Counted from the first letter of the stretch, positions 52,961-61,741 are shown. The stretch: DNA of 64,000 nt from JANOMH01 sp031422295 (GCA_031422295.1 JANOQM010000009.1:1-64000), one strand, 5' to 3'. Numbers and translations: made by a program. The notes: generated by a model not told the origin, from the letters alone.

Positions 52961-53756
52961 TGCCGCCCCCTTGGGCCTGAAAATCGCCGCAGGGGCCGGG
53001 CTGCTATTCCTGCATGTCCCGATCCTGCTGATCTTCGTTTACGCCTTCACCACCGAGGCGCGGTCGTTTCAATGGCCGCCGCCGGGGTTCACTGTGAAGT
53101 GGTTCGGCGCGGCGTGGGAACGGCCCGATATCTGGCAGGCGCTGTCGCTGTCGGTGCGGGTGGCCGCCGTCTCGACGTTGATCGCCATGGTGCTGGGCAC
53201 GCTTTGCGCCGCCGCCGTCGCCCGCACGCGGTTTTTCGGGCGCGAGGCGATTTCGCTGCTGGTGATCCTGCCCATCGCCCTGCCGGGGATCATCACCGGG
53301 ATTGCATTACGGTCGGCCTTCAACCTCGCCGATCTTAATTTTAGTTTCTGGACCATCGTGCTGGGGCACGCCACGTTCTGCATTGTCGTGGTCTATAACA
53401 ACGCCGTCGCCCGGTTCCGCCGCACGTCGGGATCGATGGTCGAGGCGTCGATGGATCTGGGGGCGAACGCGTTTCAGACCTTTCGCTACATCATCCTGCC
53501 CAACATCGCCACCGCCCTGCTGGCGGGGGGGATGCTGGCCTTTGCGCTGTCGTTTGACGAGGTGATCGTGACCACATTCACCGCAGGGCCGCAGGCGACC
53601 TTGCCGATCTGGATGCTGGAAGAACTGGTCCGGCCCCGTGAACGGCCAGTCACTAATGTGGTGGCCATGGTCGTGGTCATCGTGACGTTTTTGCCCATTC
53701 TGGGGGCGTATTATCTGACCCAGGGCACCGATACGGTCGCTGGGTCTGGCAAGTGA
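52950..53756 (+). CDS. Polyamine/amine ABC transporter permease 2 (PotC/PotI-like)
   Basis: A 268-residue permease with six helices. Start region MRSDAAPLGLKIAAGAGLLF; EAA loop EASMDLGANAFQTFRYIILP, then the LSFDEVIVTTFTAGP motif typical of PotC. Begins at ATG 52950 overlapping the first permease's last codons; a TTG three bases earlier is also in frame. Confidence 0.92.
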   Translation: MRSDAAPLGLKIAAGAGLLFLHVPILLIFVYAFTTEARSFQWPPPGFTVKWFGAAWERPDIWQALSLSVRVAAVSTLIAMVLGTLCAAAVARTRFFGREAISLLVILPIALPGIITGIALRSAFNLADLNFSFWTIVLGHATFCIVVVYNNAVARFRRTSGSMVEASMDLGANAFQTFRYIILPNIATALLAGGMLAFALSFDEVIVTTFTAGPQATLPIWMLEELVRPRERPVTNVVAMVVVIVTFLPILGAYYLTQGTDTVAGSGK

Positions 53757-53765
53757 GGGACTGAT

Positions 53766-55190
53766 ATGGACACGCAAATGCTGATCGGCGGCGGGTTTGA
53801 AACCGGGACAGAAGTTGAGGAAAACATCCTGAACCCGCGCACGGGCACCTCGATCCTGATGATGCCCGAGGCGAGCAATGCCCAGATTGACCGCGCCGTT
53901 GCCGCCGCCCGCCGCGCATTCCCGGCATGGTCGCGCACCACGCCTGCGCATCGGTCGGGGTTGCTGTTGAAAATCGCCGACCGGATCGAGGCCGAGGCTG
54001 ACAGCTTTGCCGCATTAGAGGCGCTGAACTGTGGCAAGCCAATCAATGCCGCCCGCAACGACGAAATCCCGGCGATTGTCGATTGTTACCGCTATTTCGC
54101 CGGGGCCGTGCGCAATATGCATGGGGCGCTGGCGGGGGAATATCTGGCGGGCCATACCAGCATGATCCGCCGCGATGCGATTGGCGTCGTCGCATCCATC
54201 GCGCCGTGGAATTACCCGCTGATGATGATGGCGTGGAAACTGGCCCCGGCGCTGGCGGGGGGCAATACCGTGGTGTTGAAACCATCGGAACAAACCCCGC
54301 TGACAGCCCTGAAAATGGCCCGGATATTTGCGGATATCCTGCCCGAAGGGGTGGTCAATATCATCGTCGGGCAGGGCGGGTCGGTTGGCAATACGCTGAT
54401 CAACCATCCCGGCGTCGATATGGTGTCGATTACCGGCGATGTGGCGACGGGCAAAAAGGTACTGCAAGCGGCGTCAAAAACCGTGAAACGCACCCATCTG
54501 GAACTGGGCGGCAAGGCCCCGGTCATCGTGTTTGATGATGCCGATCTGGACGCAGTGGTCGATGGCATGAAGGCGTTCAGCTATTACAACGCCGGGCAGG
54601 ATTGCACCGCCGCTTGCCGGATTTATGCCGGGCCAAAGATTTATGACCGGCTGGTGGCCGATCTGTCGGCGGCTGCAGCGTCGATTGTTTATGGGCAGGC
54701 GGACGATTCCTTGAACGAAATTCCGCCGTTGATCAGCTTGCGCCAGCGCGACCGGGTCGCAAGCTTTGTGCAACGCGCCGCCGAGGTCAAGCATATCGAA
54801 GTGACTGCTGGCGGTAGCCCGCTGGACGGGCCGGGGTATTATTACAAACCCACCGTTATCGCCGGGGCCTTGCAAACCGACGAGATTGTGCAGCGCGAAG
54901 TCTTTGGCCCGGTGGTCAGCATCACCCGGTTCGACGATGCCGATCAGGCGGTAACTTGGGCCAATGACAGCCCCTACGGCCTGGCCTCCAGCGTCTGGAC
55001 CCGCGATGTGGGCCGCGCGCTGGAGGTGGCGTCACGGCTGCAATATGGGTGCACTTGGGTGAATACGCATTTCATGCTGGTCAATGAAATGCCGCACGGG
55101 GGCTTGAAACAATCGGGTTACGGCAAGGATATGTCGATGTATGCACTCGAGGATTATACTGCCGTGCGGCATGTGATGATCGCGCATTAG
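53766..55190 (+). CDS. NAD(P)-dependent aldehyde dehydrogenase (aminobutyraldehyde-type)
   Basis: A 474-residue ALDH. Motifs: SIAPWNYPLMMMAWKLAPAL, KPSEQTPLTALKMA, ELGGKAPVIVFDDADLD (catalytic Glu) and NAGQDCTAACRIY (catalytic Cys). C-terminal EMPHGGLKQSGYGKDMSMYA. Closest in style to gamma-aminobutyraldehyde/betaine aldehyde dehydrogenases, which fits oxidation of aldehydes from polyamine or amine catabolism given the transporter directly upstream (9 bp gap). It overlaps the convergent lipoprotein gene by 4 bp. Confidence 0.92.
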   Translation: MDTQMLIGGGFETGTEVEENILNPRTGTSILMMPEASNAQIDRAVAAARRAFPAWSRTTPAHRSGLLLKIADRIEAEADSFAALEALNCGKPINAARNDEIPAIVDCYRYFAGAVRNMHGALAGEYLAGHTSMIRRDAIGVVASIAPWNYPLMMMAWKLAPALAGGNTVVLKPSEQTPLTALKMARIFADILPEGVVNIIVGQGGSVGNTLINHPGVDMVSITGDVATGKKVLQAASKTVKRTHLELGGKAPVIVFDDADLDAVVDGMKAFSYYNAGQDCTAACRIYAGPKIYDRLVADLSAAAASIVYGQADDSLNEIPPLISLRQRDRVASFVQRAAEVKHIEVTAGGSPLDGPGYYYKPTVIAGALQTDEIVQREVFGPVVSITRFDDADQAVTWANDSPYGLASSVWTRDVGRALEVASRLQYGCTWVNTHFMLVNEMPHGGLKQSGYGKDMSMYALEDYTAVRHVMIAH

Positions 55191-55573
55191 GCGCTGATCC
55201 CGATCGTCCCCCGCGCCGCCCGCGAACAGCCGATTGAGGCAGGGCCTGCGCTGGATGACCCATCATCAATATACATCCGCTGCACGGTTTGCCCGGACAA
55301 GCGCACGAAAAACGCCGAATAGCCGACATAGCCGCCAAAGCCGTTGGTCGCATTGATCTGGCCGCAGACAATGCGGCCCCCATTGGACAGATCAAACCCC
55401 TGCCAGCCCCGGTATTCGGCGCTGTTAGGATCGCGCAGGTCCATCGCCAGCAGGGCCGCGACAAAGTCTTGCTCGGGCTGTTCCACCGGGCTGGGCAGGG
55501 CGGTCACCTCGACCTTTGGCGCGCAGGCCGCCAGAATTGCCACACCAAAGCCCATTGCCACAATCCGCCGCAT
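55187..55573 (-). CDS. Small lipoprotein, unknown function
   Basis: A 128-residue protein with lipobox ILAAC, cysteine near residue 17. The mature part contains ALLAMDLRDPNSAEYRGWQ and two cysteines (RIVCGQINATNGFGGYVGY; IGCSRAARG) that could form a disulfide. I do not recognise a domain. It is on the strand opposite to the catabolic genes, tail-to-tail with the ALDH. ATG 55573 follows GGGTGG; a GTG at 55579 is an alternative. Confidence 0.7.
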   Translation of the reverse strand: MRRIVAMGFGVAILAACAPKVEVTALPSPVEQPEQDFVAALLAMDLRDPNSAEYRGWQGFDLSNGGRIVCGQINATNGFGGYVGYSAFFVRLSGQTVQRMYIDDGSSSAGPASIGCSRAARGTIGISA

Positions 55574-55752
55574 ATCCACCCCCGTTCAAACACCCGACAA
55601 GCAGTGAAACATCTTGATTAACGAAGCGTTAACAGCCCGGGGTCCCCTTGCTAGCCCTTCCCCCCGCTGCCCCCCTGTGCCACAGTTCTGGGCGGAACAG
55701 GCCGGGGCGTATTTGCCCTGCTGCCCCTTATTTGAATGAAAGAAGTGCCGAT

Positions 55753-57117
55753 ATGCCTGCCAATCTGACCTTTGACCAACTCAAGGATGCCGTCGCCAAT
55801 GGCACGATCGACACGGTTTTGACCTGTCTGGTCGATATGCAGGGCCGTCTGGTCGGCAAACGGTTCCACGCCGCCCATTTCGTCGCGGGTGGATATGAGG
55901 AAACCCATGGCTGCAATTATCTGCTGGCCACCGATATCGAAATGAACACCGTGCAGGGGTTCAAAGCGACGAACTGGGCTGCGGGTTATGGCGATTATGT
56001 GCATAAACCCGACCTGTCCACCCTGCGGCTGATCCCATGGATGCCGGGCACGGCGATGGTGATGTGCGACGTCCTCGACCACCATACCTATGAACCCGTC
56101 CCACATTCGCCCCGCGCGGTCCTGAAACGGCAGATCGGGCGTGCCAAGGCGCTGGGGTTCGATGTGATGATGGCGACCGAGCTGGAATTTTTCGTGTTCG
56201 AGCAGGCGTTTAACGTGCTGTTTGATGCCAATTATGCGGGCCTGCAAACGCTGGGCCGCTATAATGTGGATTACGGGATTTTCGGGACCTCAAAGGAAGA
56301 AGACCTGATGCGCGCCATGCGCAATGGGCTATTCGGCGCGGGCATTCCGGTCGAATGCTCCAAAGGCGAGGCTGAGGCCGGGCAGGAAGAGATCAACATC
56401 AAATATTCCGATGCGCTGGACACGGCGGATATGCATTCGATCACCAAGAATGCCTGCAAGGAAATCGCGTTTCAGCATGGCCGGTCAGTAACCTTCATGG
56501 CGAAATACCGGACCGACCGGGCCGGGTCATCGTCGCATATCCACCAGTCGCTGTGGCGCGACGGCAAACCGGCGTTTCTGGACAAAGATGCGCATCACGG
56601 CATGTCCCAGACGATGCAGCATTATGTGGCGGGACTTTTGGCGCATGCGTCGGATGTCACGTATTTCCTGGCCCCCTATGTCAACAGTTACAAACGCTTC
56701 GTCGTGGGTTTGTTCGCGCCCACCAAAGCGGTCTGGTCCACCGATAACCGCACCGCCGGCTACCGGGTTTGCGGCGCTGAAACCAAGGGGATCCGGATCG
56801 AATGCCGGGTGGGCGGGGCCGACCTGAACCCCTATCTGGCGATGGCGGCACAACTGGCTGCCGGGCTGGACGGGATCGAACGGAAACTGGTGCTGGAACC
56901 CGAAATGACGGGTGACGTCTATGCCGCCGGGCAGGCCCGCGAAATTCCCAAAAACCTGCGCCATGCCGGGGATTTGCTGGATGCATCCGCCATGTTGCGG
57001 GCCGCCATGGGCGATGATGTCATCGACCATTACGTCCATGCCGCCCGGTGGGAGATCGAGGAACAAGACCGCATCGTCACCGATTGGGAGCTGATGCGCG
57101 GGTTCGAGCGGGCTTGA
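55753..57117 (+). CDS. Glutamine synthetase-family ligase (gamma-glutamyl amine synthetase-like)
   Basis: A 454-residue GS-fold enzyme. N-terminal Gln-synt_N type (CLVDMQGRLVGKRFHAAHF), then ATELEFFVFE (metal Glu), GEAEAGQEEINIKY, and the ATP/Glu region GSSSHIHQSLWRDGK and ECRVGGADLNPYLAM. It is a non-housekeeping GS type; related enzymes gamma-glutamylate amines (PuuA, GlnA3, GlnA4, IpuC). Context with an amine-type transporter, two aldehyde dehydrogenases and an alcohol dehydrogenase favours an amine or amino alcohol as substrate. The ATG at 55753 gives MPANLTFDQL. Its stop codon overlaps the promoter of the next unit. Confidence 0.88.
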   Translation: MPANLTFDQLKDAVANGTIDTVLTCLVDMQGRLVGKRFHAAHFVAGGYEETHGCNYLLATDIEMNTVQGFKATNWAAGYGDYVHKPDLSTLRLIPWMPGTAMVMCDVLDHHTYEPVPHSPRAVLKRQIGRAKALGFDVMMATELEFFVFEQAFNVLFDANYAGLQTLGRYNVDYGIFGTSKEEDLMRAMRNGLFGAGIPVECSKGEAEAGQEEINIKYSDALDTADMHSITKNACKEIAFQHGRSVTFMAKYRTDRAGSSSHIHQSLWRDGKPAFLDKDAHHGMSQTMQHYVAGLLAHASDVTYFLAPYVNSYKRFVVGLFAPTKAVWSTDNRTAGYRVCGAETKGIRIECRVGGADLNPYLAMAAQLAAGLDGIERKLVLEPEMTGDVYAAGQAREIPKNLRHAGDLLDASAMLRAAMGDDVIDHYVHAARWEIEEQDRIVTDWELMRGFERA

Positions 57118-57152
57118 CTCCAAAAAAGGTGATATACTATAGTTACTATAGT
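57114..57152 (+). promoter_or_regulatory. Promoter with tandem ACTATAGT operators for the toxin-antitoxin pair
   Basis: TTGACT at 57114-57119 (overlapping the ligase stop codon), an 18 bp spacer and TATAGT at 57138-57143 form a near-consensus sigma-70 promoter. Two ACTATAGT palindromes, at 57136-57143 and 57145-57152, are 9 bp apart and overlap the -10; around the second, TTACTATAGTAA is a perfect 12 bp palindrome. This is the layout expected for autoregulation by a DNA-binding antitoxin. Confidence 0.7.
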
Positions 57153-57175
57153 AACCGCAGTTTATGGAGTGTGAT

Positions 57176-57586
57176 ATGAGCAAATATGCACCTTTGAACG
57201 CCTATCTTGATACGACCAACCAAGATAAGATCACGATGACATTTGGCGATGTCGAAAGGGTTCTCGGCTTTGCCTTACCGCCATCTGCACGAACGCATCG
57301 ACCATGGTGGGCGAATGATCCAACTGGCAAACATGTGCAGGCAAAGGCGTGGCAAGAGGCCGGATATGGCTCTGCCGAAGTCGATCTGGAGGCTGAGAGG
57401 CTGCTTTTTGTCCGGCTGAACGCGGCCCCCGCTGCTAAAGCAGCACTTGCCGGGCGCCATCCTATGTTTGGTGCGATGAAAGATATGATGTTGATCATGC
57501 CCGGCGTGGACCTGACCGCACCTTCTGATCTGCCCTGGGGGGCAGATGAAGACAGCTATTTGGTGAACACCGGCCAAGACCGTTGA
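57176..57586 (+). CDS. Putative antitoxin: DUF7662-like N-domain with VapB-like C-tail
   Basis: A 136-residue protein. Residues 1-80 follow the DUF7662-like pattern: MSKYAPLNAYL, ITMTFGDVERVLGFALPPSA, WWANDPTGKHVQAKAWQEAG and the EVDLEAERLLFVRL stretch. Residues ~95-128 (HPMFGAMKDMMLIMPGVDLT, ending in PWG) resemble the toxin-binding tails of VapB antitoxins (FGxxKG...DLxxP). The ATG at 57176 has a GGAG site; an ATG at 57164 is in frame but lies on that site. The gene is followed with 4 bp overlap by a PIN-domain gene, as in VapBC. Antitoxin role and domain fusion are inferred. Confidence 0.7.
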   Translation: MSKYAPLNAYLDTTNQDKITMTFGDVERVLGFALPPSARTHRPWWANDPTGKHVQAKAWQEAGYGSAEVDLEAERLLFVRLNAAPAAKAALAGRHPMFGAMKDMMLIMPGVDLTAPSDLPWGADEDSYLVNTGQDR

Positions 57587-57996
57587 ACAACCTGCTCGTT
57601 GATACTTGCGCGGCTATCTGGATAGTTGCGGATGCGCCACTGCGATCCGGTGCCGAGGCCGATATCATGGGGGCCGTCTCCAGCGGCGGTACCCTGTTCA
57701 TCTCGCCGGTGTCCGCGTGGGAGGTCGGATTGCTGGTGTCGCGTGGGCGGATAAGCCTGCCATTCAGCCCGGCCACTTGGTATGACCGCTTGGCCGCGAT
57801 CCCAAATTTCGCAGAAACACCGTTGACCAAAGACGCGCTTATCGACAGTCACTTCTTGCCGGGGCTGCCGCCGAGCGATCCGATGGACCGGATTATAATC
57901 AGCTTGGCGCGCGCGAGGGGCCTTAGGATTCTGACGCGCGATGCAAAAATACTTGACTATGCCGACAAGGGTCATGTCCTTGCTTTGGCCTGCTAG
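57583..57996 (+). CDS. PIN-domain toxin (VapC-like ribonuclease)
   Basis: A 137-residue PIN domain. The acidic metal-binding residues are in LLVDTCAAIW (Asp near residue 6), SAWEVGLLVSRG (Glu), SDPMDRIIISLAR (Asp) and LTRDAKILDY (Asp), so the catalytic site looks complete. VapC-like ribonucleases cleave tRNA or rRNA. The start is a TTG at 57583 overlapping the previous stop as TTGA, which couples translation to the antitoxin; the first in-frame ATG is in the middle of the domain. Confidence 0.88.
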   Translation: MNNLLVDTCAAIWIVADAPLRSGAEADIMGAVSSGGTLFISPVSAWEVGLLVSRGRISLPFSPATWYDRLAAIPNFAETPLTKDALIDSHFLPGLPPSDPMDRIIISLARARGLRILTRDAKILDYADKGHVLALAC

Positions 57997-58005
57997 GAGA
58001 TAATC

Positions 58006-59385
58006 ATGATAAAGTGCATTTCCCCAATTGACGGATCGATCTATGCCGAACGCCCCGTGCTGTCGCCTGATCTGGCCGCAGCCGCCGTCGCACGGGCCAA
58101 GGCCGCACAGCCTGGCTGGGCCGCATTGCCGTTGTCGGACCGGCGCGACAAGGTGCTGGCGGGGATCGCCGCGCTGAACGGGATGAAAGACAAGGTCGTG
58201 GCAGACCTTGCATGGTCAATGGGTCGTCCGACCCGTTGGGGCGGCGAATTCAGCGGCGTGAATGAGCGGGCCAATTATATGGCCTCGATTGCTGAAACCG
58301 CTTTGGCACCGCTGGTGACCGAGGACTCTGACCGCTTTGAGCGCCGGATCGAACGCGCCCCGATGGGCGTCGTGTTTGTGATTGCGCCGTGGAATTACCC
58401 TTATCTGACAGCGCTGAATACCATCGTGCCTGCGCTCATTGCGGGCAATGCGGTGCTGCTCAAGGCCGCGTCGCAAACCCTGCTGACCGGCGAAATCATG
58501 GCCGACGCGTTTCATGCGGGCGGCGTGCCTGCGGATATTTTCCAGAATGTCGTACTGGACCATGCGGGTACCGAAGGGCTGATCGCGGCGCGGTCATTCG
58601 GCTTTGTCAACTTTACCGGATCGGTGACCGGCGGACAGGCGATTGAACGGGCAGCGGCGGGCACGTTTACCTCGCTTGGTCTGGAATTGGGCGGCAAAGA
58701 CCCCGGCTATGTCATGGATGACGCTGATCTGGACTGGGCGGTCGATGTGCTGATGGACGGGGCGATGTTCAATTCCGGGCAATGCTGCTGCGGCATTGAG
58801 CGGGTTTATGTCCATCACTCGCTGTTTGACACTTTTGTCGAAAAATCAGTGGCTTGGGTGTCGGCCTTAAAGTTGGGAAATCCGCTGGACGCGGCCACAA
58901 CACTTGGGCCCATGGCCAATGTGCGCTTTGCCAAACTGGTCCGGGAACAAACCGCCGAGGCGATTGCCGCAGGTGCCAAAGCCTTGATTGACCCGGCGCT
59001 GTTTGCGGCAGATGACGGCGGCGCCTATCTCGCTCCACAGATTTTGACCAACGTGACCCACGACATGCGGGTCATGAAGGAAGAGAGCTTTGGCCCGGTC
59101 GTCGGCATCATGTCGGTCAAGGATGACGCCGAGGCGCTGGCCCTGATGAACGACAGCCCTTACGGCCTGACCGCGTCCCTGTGGACCAAAGACAGCGACC
59201 GCGCGGCCCGGATTGGTCGCCAGATCGACACCGGTACGGTGTTCCAGAACCGCGCCGATTACATCGATCCGGCGGTGTGTTGGACGGGGTGCAAAGATAC
59301 CGGACGCGGGGCGGCGATGTCGGTTCTGGGCTATCAGGCGGTCACGCGGCCCCGGTCCTATCATTTCAGAAAGGTCAAAGCATGA
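58006..59385 (+). CDS. NAD-dependent aldehyde dehydrogenase (second)
   Basis: A 459-residue ALDH. Motifs: VIAPWNYPYLTALNTIVPAL, ELGGKDPGYVMDDADLDWA (catalytic Glu) and NSGQCCCGIERVYV (catalytic Cys, with an unusual triple Cys). KEESFGPVVGIMSV and NDSPYGLTASLWT follow. Distinct from the first ALDH in the cluster. The ATG is preceded by AGGAGA and its stop overlaps the ADH start (ATGA), so this ALDH and ADH form one translational unit. Confidence 0.93.
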   Translation: MIKCISPIDGSIYAERPVLSPDLAAAAVARAKAAQPGWAALPLSDRRDKVLAGIAALNGMKDKVVADLAWSMGRPTRWGGEFSGVNERANYMASIAETALAPLVTEDSDRFERRIERAPMGVVFVIAPWNYPYLTALNTIVPALIAGNAVLLKAASQTLLTGEIMADAFHAGGVPADIFQNVVLDHAGTEGLIAARSFGFVNFTGSVTGGQAIERAAAGTFTSLGLELGGKDPGYVMDDADLDWAVDVLMDGAMFNSGQCCCGIERVYVHHSLFDTFVEKSVAWVSALKLGNPLDAATTLGPMANVRFAKLVREQTAEAIAAGAKALIDPALFAADDGGAYLAPQILTNVTHDMRVMKEESFGPVVGIMSVKDDAEALALMNDSPYGLTASLWTKDSDRAARIGRQIDTGTVFQNRADYIDPAVCWTGCKDTGRGAAMSVLGYQAVTRPRSYHFRKVKA

Positions 59386-60542
59386 GTGTTCCCCCAATTA
59401 TTCCAAAGGCCAATTGGTCCTATCCCACCGCGATCAAATTCGGGGCAGGCCGCATTGCCGAACTGCCCGCCGCCTGCGCGCAAGCCGGGATCAAACGGCC
59501 CCTGCTGGTAACGGACAGGGGATTAGCTTCGCTGCCGATAACATTGCAAACGCTGGATATTCTGGATGGCGCCGGTCTGGGCCGCGTGATGTTCGCGGAT
59601 GTCGACCCGAACCCGAACGAGATCAACCTTGCTGCCGGGCTGGTCGCCTACAAGGCGGGCAACCATGACGGCGTCATCGCCTTTGGCGGCGGTTCTGGCC
59701 TTGATCTGGGCAAGATGGTGGCCTTCATGTCGGGTCAAACCCGGCCGTTGTGGGATTTTGAGGATATCGGCGACTGGTACACCCGCGCGGACCCCGCCGG
59801 CATTGCGCCGATTATCGCGGTGCCGACCACGGCTGGCACCGGGTCCGAAGTCGGGCGCGCATCGGTCATCACCAATTCGCTGACCCATGTGAAGAAAATC
59901 ATCTTTCATCCCAAAGTGCTGCCGACAGTGGTGATCTGCGACCCCGAACTGACCGTCGGCATGCCCAAAATGATCACCGCAGGCACTGGCATGGATGCGT
60001 TCGCGCATTGTCTTGAGGCGTTCAGCAGCCCGTTTTATCACCCGATGAGCCAAGGTATCGCGCTGGAGGGGTTGCGGCTGGTCAACACATACCTGCCGCG
60101 CGCCTATGCCGATGGCACCGATCTTGAGGCGCGGGCGCAGATGATGTCGGCCGCCGCCATGGGCGCTGTGGCGTTTCAAAAGGGCCTCGGCGCGATCCAC
60201 GCGCTGTCCCACCCGGTTGGCGCGATTTATGGCACCCATCATGGCACCACTAATGCCGTCGTGATGCCGGTTTGCCTGACCTTTAATCGCCCAGCGGTCG
60301 AGGGTAAACTGGCCATGGCCGCCGCCTATCTGGGGATCAGCGGCGGGTTCAACGGGTTCTACGACCGGGTTATCGAATTGAACGAAATGCTGAACATCCC
60401 CAAGGGTTTGGCGGCCATGGGTGTGCAGGCGGACCGGTTGGATGAAATGACCGCGATGGCGCTGGAGGACCCAAGTGTTGGCGGGAATCCAGTGGCGATG
60501 ACGGCTGAAAATACCCGCGCGCTGTATCAGGCCGCGATGTAG
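59382..60542 (+). CDS. Iron-containing alcohol dehydrogenase
   Basis: A 386-residue group III ADH. NAD-binding GGGSGLDLGKMVAFMSGQ, PTTAGTGSEVGRASV, and metal-site residues in MDAFAHCLEAF (Asp, His) and GAIHALSHPVGAIYGTHHG (His residues). It oxidises a small alcohol to the aldehyde, the probable substrate of the ALDH encoded just upstream. ATG 59382 overlaps the ALDH stop by 4 bp. Confidence 0.94.
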   Translation: MSVPPIIPKANWSYPTAIKFGAGRIAELPAACAQAGIKRPLLVTDRGLASLPITLQTLDILDGAGLGRVMFADVDPNPNEINLAAGLVAYKAGNHDGVIAFGGGSGLDLGKMVAFMSGQTRPLWDFEDIGDWYTRADPAGIAPIIAVPTTAGTGSEVGRASVITNSLTHVKKIIFHPKVLPTVVICDPELTVGMPKMITAGTGMDAFAHCLEAFSSPFYHPMSQGIALEGLRLVNTYLPRAYADGTDLEARAQMMSAAAMGAVAFQKGLGAIHALSHPVGAIYGTHHGTTNAVVMPVCLTFNRPAVEGKLAMAAAYLGISGGFNGFYDRVIELNEMLNIPKGLAAMGVQADRLDEMTAMALEDPSVGGNPVAMTAENTRALYQAAM

Positions 60543-60548
60543 GGACCA

Positions 60549-60575
60549 GGGCCTTGCCCGTCAGGGGCAGGGCCC
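60549..60575 (+). terminator. Terminator-like hairpin after the ADH gene
   Basis: An 11 bp GC-rich stem (GGGCCTTGCCC with GGGCAGGGCCC, one G-T pair) starts 7 bp after the ADH stop. No T-run follows, so it may be a weak or Rho-assisted terminator closing the amine-catabolic cluster. Confidence 0.6.
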
Positions 60576-60679
60576 AGACAACTAAACGCGTTAGGTCTAT
60601 CGCGCCGACAGCGCGGCGGGTCCTGAAGCCCGAACAAATCCATCCGATACCAATCCGCATTCAAAATACAAGAATCCGA

Positions 60680-60721
60680 TTGACTTGACTGGAACGTTCC
60701 AATAGCTAATGGAACGTTCCA
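60680..60721 (+). promoter_or_regulatory. Promoter with two LacI-type operators before the sugar operon
   Basis: TTGACT (60680-60685), a 17 bp spacer and TAGCTA (60703-60708) form a promoter. Two identical 12 bp palindromes, TGGAACGTTCCA at 60690-60701 and 60710-60721, are centred 20 bp apart: one between -35 and -10, the other just downstream of -10. A central CG flanked by AA/TT is typical of LacI-family operators, so a LacI-family repressor is expected to bind here. Its gene is not in the window. Confidence 0.75.
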
Positions 60722-60736
60722 TATCGGGGGGTGAGG

Positions 60737-61741
60737 ATGAACTGGGCTTTGATTGGGGCAAGCACGATTGCCAGCCAACATATGATCAATGCCTTGCGGG
60801 CCCAGCCAGACGGCGCTGTGCTGTGGGTTATCAGCGGCACAGCGACCCATGCGGCCCACTTTGCCGCCAGCCATAACATTCCCCAATCCGGCACCGATAT
60901 CGCCAGCGCTTTGGCGGACCCGGCGGTTGAAGCGGTCTATATTTCTTCGACCAATGAAAAGCACTTTTCGCAAGCCATGGCCGCCATCGCGGCGGGCAAG
61001 CATGTGCTGTGTGAAAAACCCCTCGCGATGTCGGTTGACGATGCCGCCACCATGGTCGCCGCCGCAACCAAGGCCGGGGTGGTTTTCGCCACCAACCATC
61101 ATTTGCGCTGTTCGGGCAGCCACCAGACCCTACGCGATCTGGTCCAGTCCGGACGCATCGGCACAGTGCTGTCAGTGCGCCTGCATCATGCGGTGTATTT
61201 GCCGGTCAGTTTGCAAGGCTGGCGGGTCAATTCCGCCGCTGCTGGCGGCGGCGTGGTATCCGACATTACCGTACATGACGCCGATGTAGTCCGGTTTCTG
61301 CTGGGCGAGGATCCGCAAACAATTGTGGCCCAAGTCGCAAGTTCCGGCATGGCGCAGGGGGTCGAGGATTCCGCGATGTCGGTCTGGACCATGCCCTCGG
61401 GTGCGATGGTGATGACCCACGAAAGCTTTACCCATCCCTTCGCCGGATCGGGGCTTGAGGTGCATGGCACCACTGGATCGATCTTTGCCCGGGGCGTGAT
61501 GACGCAAAAGCCGGTGGGCGGGATTGAACTGGTCACTGCAAGCGGGCGCGAGGATATCCCGTTCCCCGACCACGACTTGTACACCTACGGAGTGGCCCGG
61601 TTTTGCGCCGCTGTGGCCGGGACCGGAACCCCCGCCGCAGATGGCCCTGACGGGATAAAATCACTGGCCGTGGCGCAGGCCGTGCGGGATGCAGCCGCGA
61701 CCGGAACCCGCATGTTGGTGAATTACGGGGCGGGGAATTGA
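60737..61741 (+). CDS. Gfo/Idh/MocA-family oxidoreductase
   Basis: A 334-residue NAD(P)-dependent dehydrogenase. N-terminal Rossmann fold MNWALIGASTIASQHM, the family EKP motif HVLCEKPLAMS (~92-102), and the C-terminal substrate domain with GGGVVSDITVHDADVVRFLL. It oxidises or isomerises a sugar or polyol. First gene after the LacI-type operators, next to sugar transport genes, so probably in catabolism of the imported sugar. ATG 60737 follows a GGGGGTGAGG stretch; GTG 60731 is possible. Confidence 0.9.
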   Translation: MNWALIGASTIASQHMINALRAQPDGAVLWVISGTATHAAHFAASHNIPQSGTDIASALADPAVEAVYISSTNEKHFSQAMAAIAAGKHVLCEKPLAMSVDDAATMVAAATKAGVVFATNHHLRCSGSHQTLRDLVQSGRIGTVLSVRLHHAVYLPVSLQGWRVNSAAAGGGVVSDITVHDADVVRFLLGEDPQTIVAQVASSGMAQGVEDSAMSVWTMPSGAMVMTHESFTHPFAGSGLEVHGTTGSIFARGVMTQKPVGGIELVTASGREDIPFPDHDLYTYGVARFCAAVAGTGTPAADGPDGIKSLAVAQAVRDAAATGTRMLVNYGAGN

